A DNA stretch of 64,000 nucleotides from contig NC_084465.1 in assembly GCF_027409185.1 (NCBI RefSeq), positions 27,321,864 through 27,385,863 of the forward strand, given 5' to 3'. The notes beneath the pieces were generated by a model. It was not told the origin of the DNA. It did no database searches and saw nothing but the letters and a program-made list of their open reading frames with translations. This document shows positions 1-12,600 of this stretch, in pieces (within the stretch, counting starts at the first letter, position 1; the number at the start of each line of letters is the position of its first letter). Source of the stretch: Cynocephalus volans. Taxonomy: Eukaryota; Chordata; Mammalia; Dermoptera; Cynocephalidae. The translations under genes were made by a program, and so were the position numbers.

Positions 1-68
1 AGCCGCCTCACCCCACATGTGTCCTTTCCAGCACCCAGTCCCAGTTTGGAGAGAAGCAAGAATATTAC

Positions 69-74
69 TTTAAT
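69..74 (-). promoter_or_regulatory. Candidate ATP6V1F poly(A) signal (ATTAAA)
   Basis: The minus strand reads ATTAAA about 255 nt beyond the ATP6V1F stop, the only hexamer-like signal in a plausible place. The cleavage site should fall near 45-60. It is the common ATTAAA variant, so the call is moderate. Confidence 0.45.
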
Positions 75-326
75 TTAACATCGACAGTGACACTGCGTAA
101 CAGCACAGGGAAGAGGTAGTGGAGAGAGAAGGTCAGGCTTCCTTTTCCCTAACCAGCCTTGATTCAACCTAGAAGCGCCTCACCTAGCCTCTCAATGGAA
201 TTGAAAGGGACAGGCAATTGGAAATCAGAGGCTCAAAATTTAAAGACGGGCTGATGGCAAGCCTGGGGAGAGGCCTGCAATGGGGTTGGGGAAGGAGGAT
301 TGAAGGGCTGGAGCGGGGGCAGCCCC

Positions 327-528
327 CTAGCGCAGGTCTTCAGCAGTGAACATGCCCCTAGCCCTGCGCAGGATGGAGTCCTTGGCAGCATCGTAGGGGT
401 GCTCCTTGGACGGGATCTCCAGGACGGCTGGAATGGAGCGCTGGTGGGCGTCAAGGGCATGCCGCACCATCTCCGCGATGTACTGGTTGATAAGGATGAT
501 GCCAATGTCGTCCCGGTTTAGAAACTGC
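327..528 (-). CDS. ATP6V1F: ATP6V1F coding exon 2, terminal
   Basis: 202 nt encoding residues 53-119 and the stop TAG at 327-329. The acceptor reads AACAG|GCAG. It contains [14 protein letters not shown] and the conserved C-terminus. Confidence 0.95.
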
Positions 529-2599
529 CTGTTGGGAGGGATGAGAGGGAGTTCAGGGCAGCTCTGAGGGCTGCTGTGTGTTCTGCTGAAGCAGCCCACT
601 CTGGTTGGTGGGGCTGGGCTGTAGAGGGGAATGAGCATGACCCAGAAAGCACAGACGACAAGGGGAAAGATGCTACACTAACATCTCTCTCAATCCTATC
701 CAGAATCAATTTCATTCAAAAGCTAACGGCCATGCTGGTCAGGGTTGGCTTCTACCCGCCTGCTGCTTGGAAGGCTTCCAAGTGAACCAGTAATGAAGAT
801 TAGAGCACATGCCAGTGTATTCAATATACTGCCTTTGGATAAGAAGAGTATATATGTGTATCCCTTTGTATCTGCAAAGAGAAATGCCAGAAAGATAAGG
901 AAGACACTAAGTGGTTACCTACAGGGGTGGAGGTAGGAGATAATGAGGTGGAAGGACATGGGTAGAGTAAAAGTTCTCAGTGTATACATTTTAAATATTA
1001 ATTTGCAAAGCACATGCACAAAGGAAAGCAAATTAAATTTTTAAAAAATAGGGCAGATAAGACCACTCACTGAAGGCCTCAAGGTCTATGTTGATGAAGG
1101 TGGGGGATGGCTTAGAGGGGAAGTTTGGCATGAGCCAAGAACACAAGACAGAACGAGGAAACTCAGTAATGAAGGAACCACACTTTCCACACAGAACCTG
1201 GCACAGCGATCCTCCTGTCTTGTGATCACCCATCTATTCATTCATTCACTTACACATTAAAAACTATTTCCTGAGCACCCACTTCATGCTAGGGTAGATT
1301 AGGTTAGATTTGGTGATCTCTGAAGTCCTTTTGGTTGGGAATATGGAAAATCCTTGAAGTAGGATTTGTCTTTCTTCCATGACAATTTGGGTCACTTTAT
1401 CAGACTGCTTAGAGATCAGCAGATAGCAGCCTCCCTGGTCAGGGTCAGGCGGCAGGAACCTGTCTCAGCCGGCAGCTCTGGGCTGGGCTGTTTAGGGGGA
1501 AACAGGTGAGAGTGGTTTATTCCTGAGACTTGGCACCCTAGAGAAAGGGTGAGGGAAAGAATAGGAGGCTGGCATCCTCGATTCTAATCACCAGGACACC
1601 ACCTGGATTAAAGGCATGCCTGCACCCACACTTTGAAGCTATCACCCCTAACCCGGGCAGGAAGTAAAGACTTGAAGTGCAAGGTCTGAGCAGAAGGCCA
1701 GACACAGTCCTGAATTCTGCCTTCTGTGCCCAAGACAAAAGGGAATTCGAAGGCAGACTGAGGAGAGCTGCACAAGAACTTGGCTTAAGAGCGGCAGAGA
1801 GTTGGGGCTAGGTTCAAATCCCAGCTCTGCCTCTTCCGACTGGTGTGACTTTGGTTATATACTTTAACTTCTCTGAGTTTTAGTTTTCTCACCTGTAAGT
1901 GGGAATAATAACCCCTTACTTTACAGGCGATCGTGAGCCTCTAAGGGAGATGAAAGTACATGAAAGCCCGAGCCCACGGGGTCGGTGCTTCCCGAGTGTG
2001 TAGTTCTTTTAGGGGCAACTCGCAAAAGAGCCGGGCACTTGCAAAGCTCGGAGCCTGCTCTACAAGGAACGAGGAACCCCTAAGAGGCGCTGAGGCTGGC
2101 CGTCTCCGGGGCCTGGGCGCTCTGGACGTCCAGCTGTGGCAGGAGTAGGTTGGGCCGAGGGGAGGTGCCTGTCACGAGCTCTGTTCCCTTCTTCCCTGAC
2201 GCACGGTCATGTGTGGAGGGAGCTCGTAGACCTGACATAGCCCCACTCCCGCCGAACCCCCAAAGGGAACTTGGGGCGCGGAGGCCTCCGCTCCGGAAGG
2301 GCGGACGGACTTCCAGGGTCCCCCCTCCCCTTCCCTCAGGTCGGGGCCTGACACCTCGGTCCCCGGGCCGCCTCTGCCCTCTCCCGGCGCTCCCGCGAAG
2401 CAGCTGAAGGGCCCGTTCGGGCCCCCCACGGACTACCGTACCGGAAAGTGTCTTCGATCTCATTGATGGTTGTATCCTTCTCCACCACCAGGAAATTAGG
2501 GTGGCGGTTCTTGTTAAGCTCGCCGATGCCGCCAAGCAGGAATCCAGTCACGGTGTCCTCGTCTCCGATGACCGCGATTAGCTTCCCCCTCCCCGCCAT
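327..2599 (-). CDS. ATP6V1F: V-type proton ATPase subunit F, two coding exons
   Basis: Subunit F belongs to the central stalk of the cytosolic V1 sector of the vacuolar proton pump, which couples ATP hydrolysis to rotation and acidifies endomembrane compartments. The coding sequence joins 2442-2599 and 327-528 (360 nt, 119 codons plus a TAG stop), the usual length of mammalian subunit F. The start [15 protein letters not shown] and the end [13 protein letters not shown] are those of the known protein. The intron of about 1.9 kb has GT-AG ends and splits the arginine codon after EDTF. The start lies in a CpG-rich promoter and the stop is followed by a short 3'UTR. It is the downstream neighbour of FLNC, as in human. 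Broad housekeeping expression is expected from the family and the promoter type. Identification is secure. Confidence 0.97.
529..2441 (-). other. ATP6V1F intron with old repeats
   Basis: The single coding intron holds no other exon that I can see. About 780-1040 resembles an L1 3'UTR on the plus strand. About 1780-1960 is a MIR (plus strand) with the typical core followed by TTCTCACCTGTAAGTGGG. A piece near 1230-1310 resembles L2 or MIR3. Confidence 0.5.
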
Positions 2600-2800
2600 C
2601 CCCGCGGCCAGGTAGAGCTCACCCCTGAGTTCGTAGCCTGGAAGCTCCGCCTCCGCAGTGCGTCTCCCGGCCGGCCCCACCCCCACCCCACCCTTCAGAC
2701 ATGCGCAGTTGCCCCACACCGCCTCTCGGGACATGCGCCTTAACAGCAACACGGCCTCAATCTGAATACGCCTGCGCTGTAAAGAGAGCTCCGAACCAGA
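2200..2800 (-). promoter_or_regulatory. CpG-rich promoter of ATP6V1F
   Basis: GC-rich, CpG-containing DNA surrounds the ATP6V1F start codon and extends upstream to about 2.8 kb. No TATA box is evident, as expected for a housekeeping gene. The edges are approximate. Confidence 0.55.
2442..2599 (-). CDS. ATP6V1F: ATP6V1F coding exon 1
   Basis: 158 nt encoding residues 1-52 plus two bases of codon 53. The ATG sits in a G-rich context inside the CpG island and the donor reads CCG|GTACGG. It covers the nucleotide-binding-like first half of the small alpha/beta subunit. Confidence 0.95.
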
Positions 2801-2936
2801 GGACTACGAGTCCCAGAAGGCTGCGCGGCACTACGGCCTCTCACTGGCTTCATTCGTTAATTCATTCCTTCGTTGGCTCATTTATTCAACAAACGTTGTT
2901 TTATTTTGTTTTGTTTTTTTACAGTTGGCCGACAAC

Positions 2937-3017
2937 TTTTTTTTTTTGGCGGCTGGCCGGTACGGGGATCCGAAGCCTTGACCTTGGTGTTATAACACCA
3001 CACCGACCAACTGATAG
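2937..3017 (-). mobile_element. tRNA-Ile-like SINE, truncated copy
   Basis: Minus-strand SINE with a short A tail (T run at 2937-2947 on the plus strand). Its body reads GTGGTGTTATAACACCAAGG followed by a B-box-like GGCTTCGGATCCCCGTACC, which closely resembles isoleucine tRNA. It belongs to the same family as the element at 28155. Confidence 0.8.
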
Positions 3018-3139
3018 CAACAAACGTTTTGAACCTAGCGCCGTTAAACGCCGAGACCCCAGAGAAGAAAAGACACTTTCTGTTCTCAAGGACAAGGTCT
3101 GGGTCTGTATCGTGTATGTATGTAACTGTGACACACAGC

Positions 3140-3850
3140 TAACAATTATTCAATACATATTTGTCCTGTTAATAAAGGCATGAACAAGTTAATGATGATA
3201 CTGGCTAGTGAGGTAGAGAGTCAGGGAACAGGCAATTACGGTATGGTGTGTTAATTTCTAAAATGTGACAATATGGAAGCCACATCCGTGGTAACTAACC
3301 CATGGGGAGAGGGGGCCCTCAAGGAACACTTCCCCAAGAATGTTGCACTGCATCTAAGCTGAGACCTGAAGGGGATAGAAATGAGGACAAGAGGGTGTTG
3401 TAAGCAAGAGGAACAGCATGTGCAAAGGCTTAGTGACTAGAGAGTATAAAGGCCTTCAAAAGAAGTTAAAGAATCTGGAAGTTATCCCGAGGATAAAGTT
3501 GTCCCGAAGCCACTGAAGAATTTCAAGCAAGAGGGTGATATCACCTGACATATGTTTTAGATCCGTCACTGTGACTCTGCTGTGTGCAGAGGCAAGACTG
3601 AAGGAGGAGAAACCAAATTAGGAAGCCATTGTGATGAGAGATGATGGCAGCCAGAACTTGGGTAGTAATAATGGGGAATATGGGTAGATGGAGTCGAGAG
3701 ATATTTAGAGTCAGAATGGACAAAACTGGTCTTTGGATTGAATGCGTTTGGGGAGTGAGGCACGAGAGAGTCTGAGGAGACTTCCAGGTTTCTGGCCCGT
3801 GCACCCCGGCATCTGACATATGATCGTGAGTTTGGAGTGCTTGAGACGTC
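3140..3850 (-). mobile_element. L2 LINE fragment, antisense
   Basis: A long stretch follows the reverse complement of the L2 3' region: attcaatacatatttg, then 'gctgagacctgaagg', 'ggaacagcatgtgcaaaggc', 'ggaagccattgtgatgagag' and 'cccaggtttctggcc' in consensus order. It is old and diverged, with no open frame. Confidence 0.75.
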
Positions 3851-4040
3851 TAGCGGTTGTATGCATGATAGGCTTGGGATTGGGGCACACCTGGGTTTGA
3901 ATCTCAGCCCTGATATTGAGAAGTATGATTTTGGACTCATCGCCGAAATCCTCAGGGCCTTGGTTTCTTCAGATGTAGGCGGTCCACATCACAGGGCTGT
4001 TAGGAGGATTCAGTGAGAAAGGGCCCATCAGTGCTCAGCC
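3850..4040 (+). repeat. MIR SINE
   Basis: The order 'cctgggtttgaatctcagccctg', 'ggccttggtttcttcag', 'ggctgttaggaggattcagtgag' matches the MIR core and tail. Confidence 0.6.
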
Positions 4041-5729
4041 TGCAGTGCCACACTGTGGTTGGGCAAGAGCAGCCGGCTGGAGATCTACAAACACATCCAC
4101 ACACAGGTGGAAGGCAGCTGAAGCTGAGACCCCCCCACACACACACCTGGGGAGGGGTCAGAGGGTGAAGAAGGTGCGAGGAAATGTGTGTGCAGAACAG
4201 CCTCAGCAGCAGCAGGCTGTTGGGTCCTTAAGAGAACTGCTCTGCCCTCAGTGTTTTGTCACATACAGTATGGAGCTGGGACAGCGCCACATCACTCCCC
4301 TCCCTCCTTCATTCAACCATCGTTAATCGAATGTGACCACAATTAAGAGCTGAGGATACAAGATTGATAAAACACGATTTCTGTCCTGAGGAGCTCCCTG
4401 CAGGACTGAGTGGAGGGGGAAAGTATCAGGGGGAGGGGCAGGCATGAGCGGAGAGAAGCTCTGGAGGATCATGAGGGGACAGGATCCAGAGTGAGGAGGA
4501 GGGGGAGGTACCTCTTCCTCTGAGTGGGAAGGAAAGGAGAAACTTAGAAGAGGAGCAAGGAAGCAAATAGGCTGCTGAGTGAAGAGATGAGGAGAATGGG
4601 GATTAGGAGCTGGGGTCACGTGTATTTGGGGTCTTCTCTGGCACACCCCCACTAGGTGCTGAAATGCTCAGGGTCAGGTCTAGAGTTGCGGGATTGAGTG
4701 GAATGCTTCTTTACCCTGCTTTGTCCACTCACTCACTCATTCACACCTATATTAGACCTCTCAGGGTCAGGGGGCTCAGTCTGCTGGGGGAGGCCGTGGA
4801 TTCATATCACAGATACGGGTAGTAAATGCAGTCAGAGATGTGCCTCGGGGCAGGATGGGAGCTGGGGGGTGCTGATCCAAGAGGGGAAGGGAGGGGTCCC
4901 AGGAAGTTTCCTGTCGGCCAGGAAGATGAGGAGGGTGGAGAGGCAAGGGTGGCTCTGGGCAGAGGCTCAAACTGCAGCATGGGTGCCCAGGAGACCAGAG
5001 GCTGTGAAGAGGGGTCGGAGGCAGGGAGGAGACTGGGAGTGGGCATGCTGCCCCTCACACAGATGAGGAGGCTGGCAAGAGACTTTAGCATGGAGCAGGA
5101 GGGAGCCACAGAAGGGCCCTCAACTGGAGAGGCACACAATCTTTAACATGACCCCTGCCTAACTGCAGCATGGAGGGCGGCTGGAGGGAGCTGGCCAGGG
5201 CCAGAGTAAGTGAAGAGGAGGGTGCGGGAGGTCAAGAGGGCGGCCCTGAGCAAGGTCAAGTCTGGGGGTGCAGATGGAGCAAGGCCAGTCTGACCCAGAA
5301 ACTGGCTGGAGTGAAGTTTCCTGCGTTTGCATGTGGTTCTTCCTGCCTGCTGGCTGAGGAACATTTCTGTGAGTCAGCGCTCACTGAAGGTCCTAATTTG
5401 AAGAACATTCTTGAGGTCAGACCAAACTGAAACTGGCCTCCCAGTGGTCCTAGGGCAGTCTTCCAGAACATAGTGTCCAAGGCCCTCTACCATCCAACAA
5501 CCCTCCAGCTACCTGAGGACTGATCCCACATCCCTAAGCCACCCCTCCCTGGTTCTTTCAAGCACTCTGCCAACATCCCAGACCTAACCTCTCTGCTCCA
5601 GGCCGCCCCCTCAGCCTGGGTCAGTCCTCAGGGACAGCCATCTGCGTTCTGCCTCCCCAGTGCCTTATTTAGTGTCAATGGGCCAGAAGGTGGCCAGCCA
5701 TGGAAAGCACACCCACAAGGACCAGCCAA
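4041..5729. other. Intergenic DNA between FLNC and ATP6V1F
   Basis: No coding exon is visible. About 4308-4450 resembles the end of an antisense L2. The rest is GC-rich unique sequence with many short chance reading frames on both strands. Confidence 0.5.
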
Positions 5730-5749
5730 GCCTCTGCGACAGGCCTCAC

Positions 5750-5755
5750 TTTATT
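5750..5755 (-). promoter_or_regulatory. FLNC poly(A) signal (AATAAA)
   Basis: A canonical minus-strand AATAAA lies about 690 nt beyond the FLNC stop, giving a 3'UTR of about 700 nt that ends near 5725-5735. Confidence 0.7.
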
Positions 5756-6357
5756 TGGAATTTTCCACCTAAGCAGCTCCCAGCTGAGCCACATTACATG
5801 TGCAAAAGTCCCCCAGAAAGCTGGGCCTCGCAGTGTGTAAAAAAGGCCCCCCACGGGGCAGAGCTGTGCAACCATAAAAAAAAAAGAGAGAGAAATCAGT
5901 CCCCCAGGAAGCCTGGCTGGAGTGAAGTAGGCAATGCTCAGGGCCAGTCCACGAGTGGCTTGCTTCAGGGTCTGTTTTCTTCTCTGATTGTGCTTTCTTT
6001 TCCAAGTCCTTAACACGCTGGGGTAGTGGCCACCAGAGGGGCCAGACGCAGTCCTCAGGGGCAGGGAGGCCTGGCTGGGAGTGCGGCTTGAGGGTGACAT
6101 CTCACACACACAGACCCCCCAACACTAGCCTCAGCTGTGCCAGGAAACTCAGGGCTTCACTGGCCCCCAATCCCTGTCCAGCCTCTCAGGTCACAGCCTC
6201 TGCCCTCGTGTCATGTTTGAGGGAGGGACACTGTCCTGAGACAGACGAGGCCCTCCAACCCCCAGGGCACAGTGGGGTGCGAGGCTGTGCATTCACTTCA
6301 CACCCAGGGCAGGTGCTTGTAGTGCCTGATTCTGCGCATGTGATCTGCGTGTGGCAC

Positions 6358-6358
<1 letters not shown>

Positions 6359-6383
<25 letters not shown>
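6359..6383. repeat. (TG)n microsatellite in the FLNC 3'UTR
   Basis: About twelve TG units on the plus strand, read as (CA)n in the FLNC transcript, roughly 60-85 nt beyond the stop codon. Confidence 0.85.
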
Positions 6384-6388
<5 letters not shown>

Positions 6389-6443
6389 TGAGTGTGGTTT
6401 GGCTGGAGGTGGGGGCTGAGGCTGGGGGAGGCACTTGTAGGAT

Positions 6444-6631
6444 TCAGGGCACATTGACTTTGAAGGGGCTTCCAGGGACACTTTCGTCACCCCACTTCAC
6501 GATCAGGATGTAGTCCCCTTTCTCTTTGACAGTGTAGGTGACATTGTATACCCGGTTCCCCATGTGTTTCACGTACACCTCCTCGCAGGGGGTCTTGGGC
6601 CCATGCACGCCCACCATCATCATGTTGGTGC
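6444..6631 (-). CDS. FLNC: FLNC exon 48, terminal, dimerisation repeat
   Basis: Residues 2665-2726, rest of repeat 24: [20 protein letters not shown], ending [14 protein letters not shown] and the stop TGA at 6444-6446. The tryptophan whose nonsense change in human (W2710) causes myofibrillar myopathy is intact. Confidence 0.96.
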
Positions 6632-9600
6632 CTAGAGAGGGAGGCAGAGAAGGACGAGCTCACACCAGGGCCCCTGGCAGACCCCCTGCTTTCCGACCTC
6701 TCAGTTCTTGCTCCCACCTGTCATTTCCCAGCAGACAAGCCCACCCTGGGAGACTCTCCCTCTCCCCCTTCAAGCCTGCCTGCTTTGCTGCAATCCACGG
6801 TGAAAGAGTTCTTCTGGCCCACAAAGGCCTGGGACAGCCCAGGGCCCCGTGTCACCACCTTGCTGGCATCCGAGGAGAACTTGGGGATGGAACTGTAGCT
6901 GGAGCCCCGGCTTGAGGAAGACTTGGTCACAGTCTCCACTAGAACCGTGGATGTTTCATGAAGGCTGTGGCCTCCAGATAGCCGGGGACCTGAGGGGTAG
7001 AGTGGGAGCCATGACTTGGTCAAAGGGGCTTCCTGCCCTTCCCCAGGCAGTGGGCCCTTGGCCGGCACTGACAACCTCAGAGACTTGGGGTCCCAGGCCC
7101 CTGGGCCTACACTTTGGCTCCCCTCCTTCCTCAGCTGCAGCATTCTAGAAGCATAGCCCCAGTCCAAGCCAGTGCCCAAGCTGCTGGCTCTGATTCCTGC
7201 CTATCCCTAGGAACCAGGCTTCTGATGGCTCCAGCCCTCATCCTCCTGGGCTTTGTCAGGGAACTCAAGTGAAATCACGGGGTGAGAGTCTTCCTTTAAT
7301 TAGGACACATATCCAATGCATCCTGCAAATAGCCTCCAAAAGGAAAGGCTGCTAATTACCCTATCTGCTTGCTTAGAAGGGAGAAATATGGGAAGCTGGG
7401 AGGAAAGAAAGTGAAGCTAAAGCTTGGGGAGCCACAGCAGGTAAAAGATTGAGCTAGTGACGGACAACAATAAAGAGGAAGAATTAGATTTTTTAAAACA
7501 CACGAGTCCACAGAATGGTGTGCCCTGTAAAGCCAGGCCCACCTCTATTCCTGGTCACTTGACCATGACATATGAGGGCAGACTATGACCCAGATGTGAA
7601 TGGACACACTGGAGCCATCAGGCTGGGCTTGGCTGCAGGCTGAATGGACCTCACTCAAACTGGGGTACTCACCTGTGACCTTAGCTTTGAATGGGCTGCC
7701 CACGATGTGCTGTGGGCCTCCATACTTGATGGCAATGAGGTAGTTGCCAGGGGCCATGGGAGTGTAAGTGACCACATGGCCCTCAGGACACTCCCGACAG
7801 TCTAGCTGCACCTTGGAGGGGCCATCAATGGTAACGGACAAGGCCCCTGAGCCCGCGTTCAGGGTGTTCACGATGAATTCTGATGACACGCCTGGGGGCC
7901 AGAAGGAGCAAGGTTGTAGGCAGGAAGGGCTTACAGCCCAGACTAGTGGCTGAGCACCCCCAAAATCCACCCTGCTCCCCAGCTGTGGGCACTCACCAGT
8001 AGTGCCTCCCTCCAGCCCAGGACCATAGGCTGACACCAAGCCTGGGTCTCCAGCCTGGCTCTGCTCCCCAACGCGGATCTTGAAGGGACTTCCAGGGATG
8101 TGGGCACCATTGAACTTGACATCGATGGAGTGGACGCCATTCTCATGGGGGATGAAGCGGATGGTGTGCTTGTCTATGGGGCAGAGGGTGGTGAGCAACC
8201 CTCCATCCTTCCCCTCTCCTGGCAGGGGGTGGGCAGGGCAGGGCAGGGCCAGCTCACCACTGTCCAGCTCAGATACGTAGCACTCCTCCACTGCACCTGA
8301 GGGTGTGTGTACCCTGGCGTCAATCACGCCCCGCGCGCCGTTCAGCTGCACCGCAAATGATGCTGGCTGGTTCACCTTGAGCCCCGTCTCCTGCAGAGGC
8401 CACAAAGGAGGCTCAGACTCCTGGGAGGGCTGGGGCTGCAGTGGTCTTCTCTGCAGCCAGGCTCTGCTCTCCCTGTAGCCTTGCCCGGAGGGTCCCCTCT
8501 CCCCAGCCCAGCCTGGCCCTTGCCTGCCAGCCCCAACCTAGGGGGAGAGAGGAGCCAGGGGCTGGGTGGGACCCTCTGCGTCCACCTGTTGGGAGCTGGA
8601 CACCATCTTAGCTGAGCTGGGGACCATGGGGGATGAGCGCTGATGTGCCCTGTTCTGGCTGAGGATGTAGGGCCAGACACCATGTCAAGCAAGCCTGATG
8701 GCCAAGAAGTAGGTGCTTGACAGTGTGATGGGGGCTGCAGGTGCTCGGTGGCTCAGACAGGGAAACTGAGTGTGGCTGGACTGGCCTGGAAGTACTTCTG
8801 GGAGGAGGAGGTGGCCAGTGGGAGACCTCTGGGGGAGTGAGGATGAGCTGGGGTGTGGGGGAGGCTGGTGAAGAGTGGGGGAGAGGAGAGGCACAAGGGC
8901 TCCCCAATGGGCTGATGCAACCACCCTGAGGGACAGCTGGCGGTGAAAGGGGGAGAGCAGCTGGAGGTGAGGCCTTCTCCATGCCCCTTACTTGGTGAGC
9001 TCCTTTATAGTGTGTCCCCTGAAAACGTGGGCCCTGGTTTGCACGTGTCATTGTGACTTGCTGAGACCCTGTTCTGCACATATTCCCATGTGACGGAATG
9101 AAAGGAAGACCCCATCTATGTAGGAACAGCAACAGGTGTTGGCAAAGCAGGCCCCCTGTGGCCAGGAGAAGACACAGCCCAGGCTCTGATGGCCACCGGT
9201 GATTATGACAGAGAAGCCCTTCGGGCCCTCTTTGAAAGCTGGGTTACTCTTATTTTGTACTGGCTTTTTACACTTATTCTTATATATTTTGGTATCTAGT
9301 GTCATTCGTTTAGAACTCTAAGAAGGAGGTGGAACAATCTCCATAACAAGAAGTGGCAGGTGGCAGTAAGGACAAGGAGACACACACCTGGAGGCTGGTG
9401 ACCGTAAGACGACGAGCGTCATCTGAGAGGGAGGCCACGGGCACCACAAAGGGGCTGTCTGGGATGTGCTCATCATTGAACTTGATGGAGACCTCATAGT
9501 CACCTGGGGAGGGAGGCTGGTCAGCACAGGCCCCAGGATGGGGGACCCCCACACCAGCCTTGTCCCCCAGGACAGGCTCTTGGGTCAGGGCTCAGCTCTG

Positions 9601-12600
9601 GAGTCAGAGGCACATTCCCAGGTGTGTGGGGTGGAGGGAGACAGAGACAGAGCAGGGCCCAGGTGAGGAGAGTCTATGACCCCAGCATCTTATGCCTGGC
9701 CAGTGAGCAGAGATCCCGGCTGAAAGGTCAGGTCAGCCCAGCCCCAGCATAGACACCTACCTGGCTCCTGGACAATGTAGGAGACGCCACAGGAGCCATC
9801 TTTGCGGTCTTCAAATGCAATCTCCGCCTTGCTGGGACCCTCCACAGCAATGGACAGGCCCCCAGCACCTGCTTCTCGGGTCCAGATGCTGAACTCAGCT
9901 GGGGATGGGGAAGCAGGGCAGGGTGGCTCTTCAGCACCCAGCACCTCTATACTGGATGCCCGGCCCACCCTCCCTCCTGGCCACCTGCCCCTCACCTGGC
10001 ACGCCGGCCACACCTCGCTCCAGCCCTGTGCCTCCGGCCCGCACCTTGTGGGCACCACCTTCACCCAGCGGCCCTACAGTGAACTGAAAGGGGCTGCCGG
10101 GCACATGCTGACCACGATACTTGACAGTGACTGTGTGGGGGCCCATCTCCTGGGGTACAAAGCGCACACTATATGCGCTGTCCTCTCCCTCGACAATCTC
10201 TGCGGCTTCTGTCTTGCCCGACGGGCTGGTCACCTGTGCAGTCATGTCCTGGGAGCTGGCCTCACCTGCTGGTTGGGGGTGGTGTCAGGGCAACACTAAG
10301 GCTGTCCCTGGCCCAGCCTTTCCTCTCCTGTGCTCAGCCCAGCCTGACCACCCCTCCCATTCTGTCGCAGGGGACAGAAGGCCTGCTTCCCACCCACCCC
10401 ACCCACCCCCACCTCCCTGTGAGAACCCAGGCCCCATCACAGCACCCTCTCTGCTCACCCTCTTGTTGCCGGGTGATGCTACCGAAGGAGCCTAGGCGTT
10501 CCCGGCCCAGGAAGTCCCCGAAGACAGCGGGGAAGGGGTCTCCGCCAACCTGGGTGGACTCCTCCACCCGCACCTCGCGCTTGGTCTCCCCGCCCCGCGT
10601 CTTGCTGATCTCTGTGCGCTCTGTGCGGGTGTACGTGTGGCTGCTGCGCGTGAAGGTGCGTGTCAGGCGCTCCTGGGCAGACACCATCTGAAACCAGTTC
10701 CCTGTGGGACATGAAAGGAGCCAGGGTGAGAGCAGGGAGGTGAGGAGTGAGCAAGCAGGGCAGGGACCCTGAGGGGCAGTCCCCTTCCCATCGCCTGCCC
10801 GGGCTCTGCCCGGATCCTACCTGGGATCTTGAGGTTGAGGTCGCAGGTGCTGCCGATGGTGGCGATGGAAGGTGCCTGTCTACGCCGGGTGATGCTTTCC
10901 TTCATGCGGCCCTCGCCGGTAACCTTCACAGTGAAGGGGCTGCCTGCAGGGGGAGGAGAAAGGGCAGGTCAGGCGGTTCAGACCACTGGCCGCCCTGTCT
11001 CCTGGGTCTTTCCCCATCAGCCTCTGCCCAGAGACTTACCTGGTACGTGCTTGTCGGCAAACTTGATGTTGATGATGTAGGTGCCAGGCTCAGTGGGGCA
11101 GTAGGTGACTTTGCACGTGCCATCCTCCATGTCCTCGCAGTTGATGTCCACTTTGCTAGGGCCTTCAATACTCAGCCCCAGGCCCCCATAGCCTGGGGGA
11201 AAGCAAGGGACATGTCTCTCTCAACCCTGTGCCACCCATGTCACTCTGCTCTCCCCTCCCCAAACTTCAAGCTCTGCCCAGAATGGGTGCCCAATGTGTA
11301 TAGTAACCACTAACAAAAATGGCTCAGTGGGAGGAGGAGGGGTGAGCCAGGCACTGCCCCTGAGGGCTGCGGGATGGGCAGTCTGGAAAATTCCCTAAGG
11401 TAGGTCTCTTGGATTCCAGTGAGGAAGGGAGAGACAGAAACCCAGGACACCTAGGCTTTCTCTTAAAAGTGAGAGAACTAACATGGGGACACTCACTTCC
11501 CCCCAAAGGGCCCCAGAATGTGAATCCCAACAAAGACTGAGCCAGGATGTTCAGGGAGGATGGGATGGCCAAGGAGGTGCTGGCAGGAAAGGACAAGTAC
11601 CCACTGGAGGCCCCAGCTGAAATGGGGGTCTTGAGGCAGGAAGTACCTGCATTACGAGTGTCCACGATGAACTCTGCCACCTGGAAGGTGTGTCCCTCGG
11701 AAAGGCCCTTGCCCCAGACCCGCACCTTGCTGGCATCCCCGATCTCAGACGGCCCCACCAGAATCTTGAAGGGGCTGTTGGTGACGTGCTTGCCACTCTT
11801 GCGGACACTCACCACGTGCTCCCCAACCTCCTTGGGGGTGAAGGAGATCCCTGTGGAGAGGGAGCATCAGGCAGACCATCCCTGGGGGCGTCCCTCCTCC
11901 TGAGGCCCCCTGTGAGGCCCCACGCTCACCGATGTGCCGGTTGGGCAGGCGCTTCAGCAGGCAGGGCTCCTCGTTGCCCGAGGGTGCACGAATGCTGGCG
12001 GTCAGCTGACTCAGATCACTCTCAGTGATCTTCAGCGACACGTCCGTGGAGGTGCCCACATTCAGCTGTGACGTCCTCATGGAGTCATCACCTGGTGGAG
12101 GAGTTGAGGCATCAGGCCATTGTGACTGCAGGTAGGCCCTGCCCTCTCAGGGCTCAGGAAGCCCCCTGGGCAGACTGCTGGACTCCACTGACACTGGTGA
12201 CCACTCCCAGGCACACAGAGGCCCAAGGCCTGGGCGAGCACGAGCTGCACTCACAGGTGAGCTGCCAGACACCATGGATGGGCACAGCACGCCAGTTCAT
12301 CTGTGGATGCTTGCGTGGGTTAAACCCCTAAAGGAAACTTTGTGTATCTCAATCCTGAGTGGTGTCATGGAGACCAAACACCAGACTAGACCACACAGAC
12401 CCTTCCTCAGTGTGTGGCTCTGACCAAGCTGCTTAGCCTCTCTGGGATGGGCTGGTTTCCTCATCTATCAAAAGGTTTATCAATACCCTAACTTCTCAGG
12501 AGTTTCTTCAAAGACTAAGTGAGATTGTGAGTTTTAAAGTATTGTGTTGGTTGGATGCTTTTTACCGGCTGTGGAGAACAGGGTGTTCCTTACATTTATG

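Noticed and set aside
6293-6490. Histidine/threonine-rich minus-strand frame with HTHTHTHT
   Set aside because: It is a translation of the (TG)n microsatellite in the FLNC 3'UTR.
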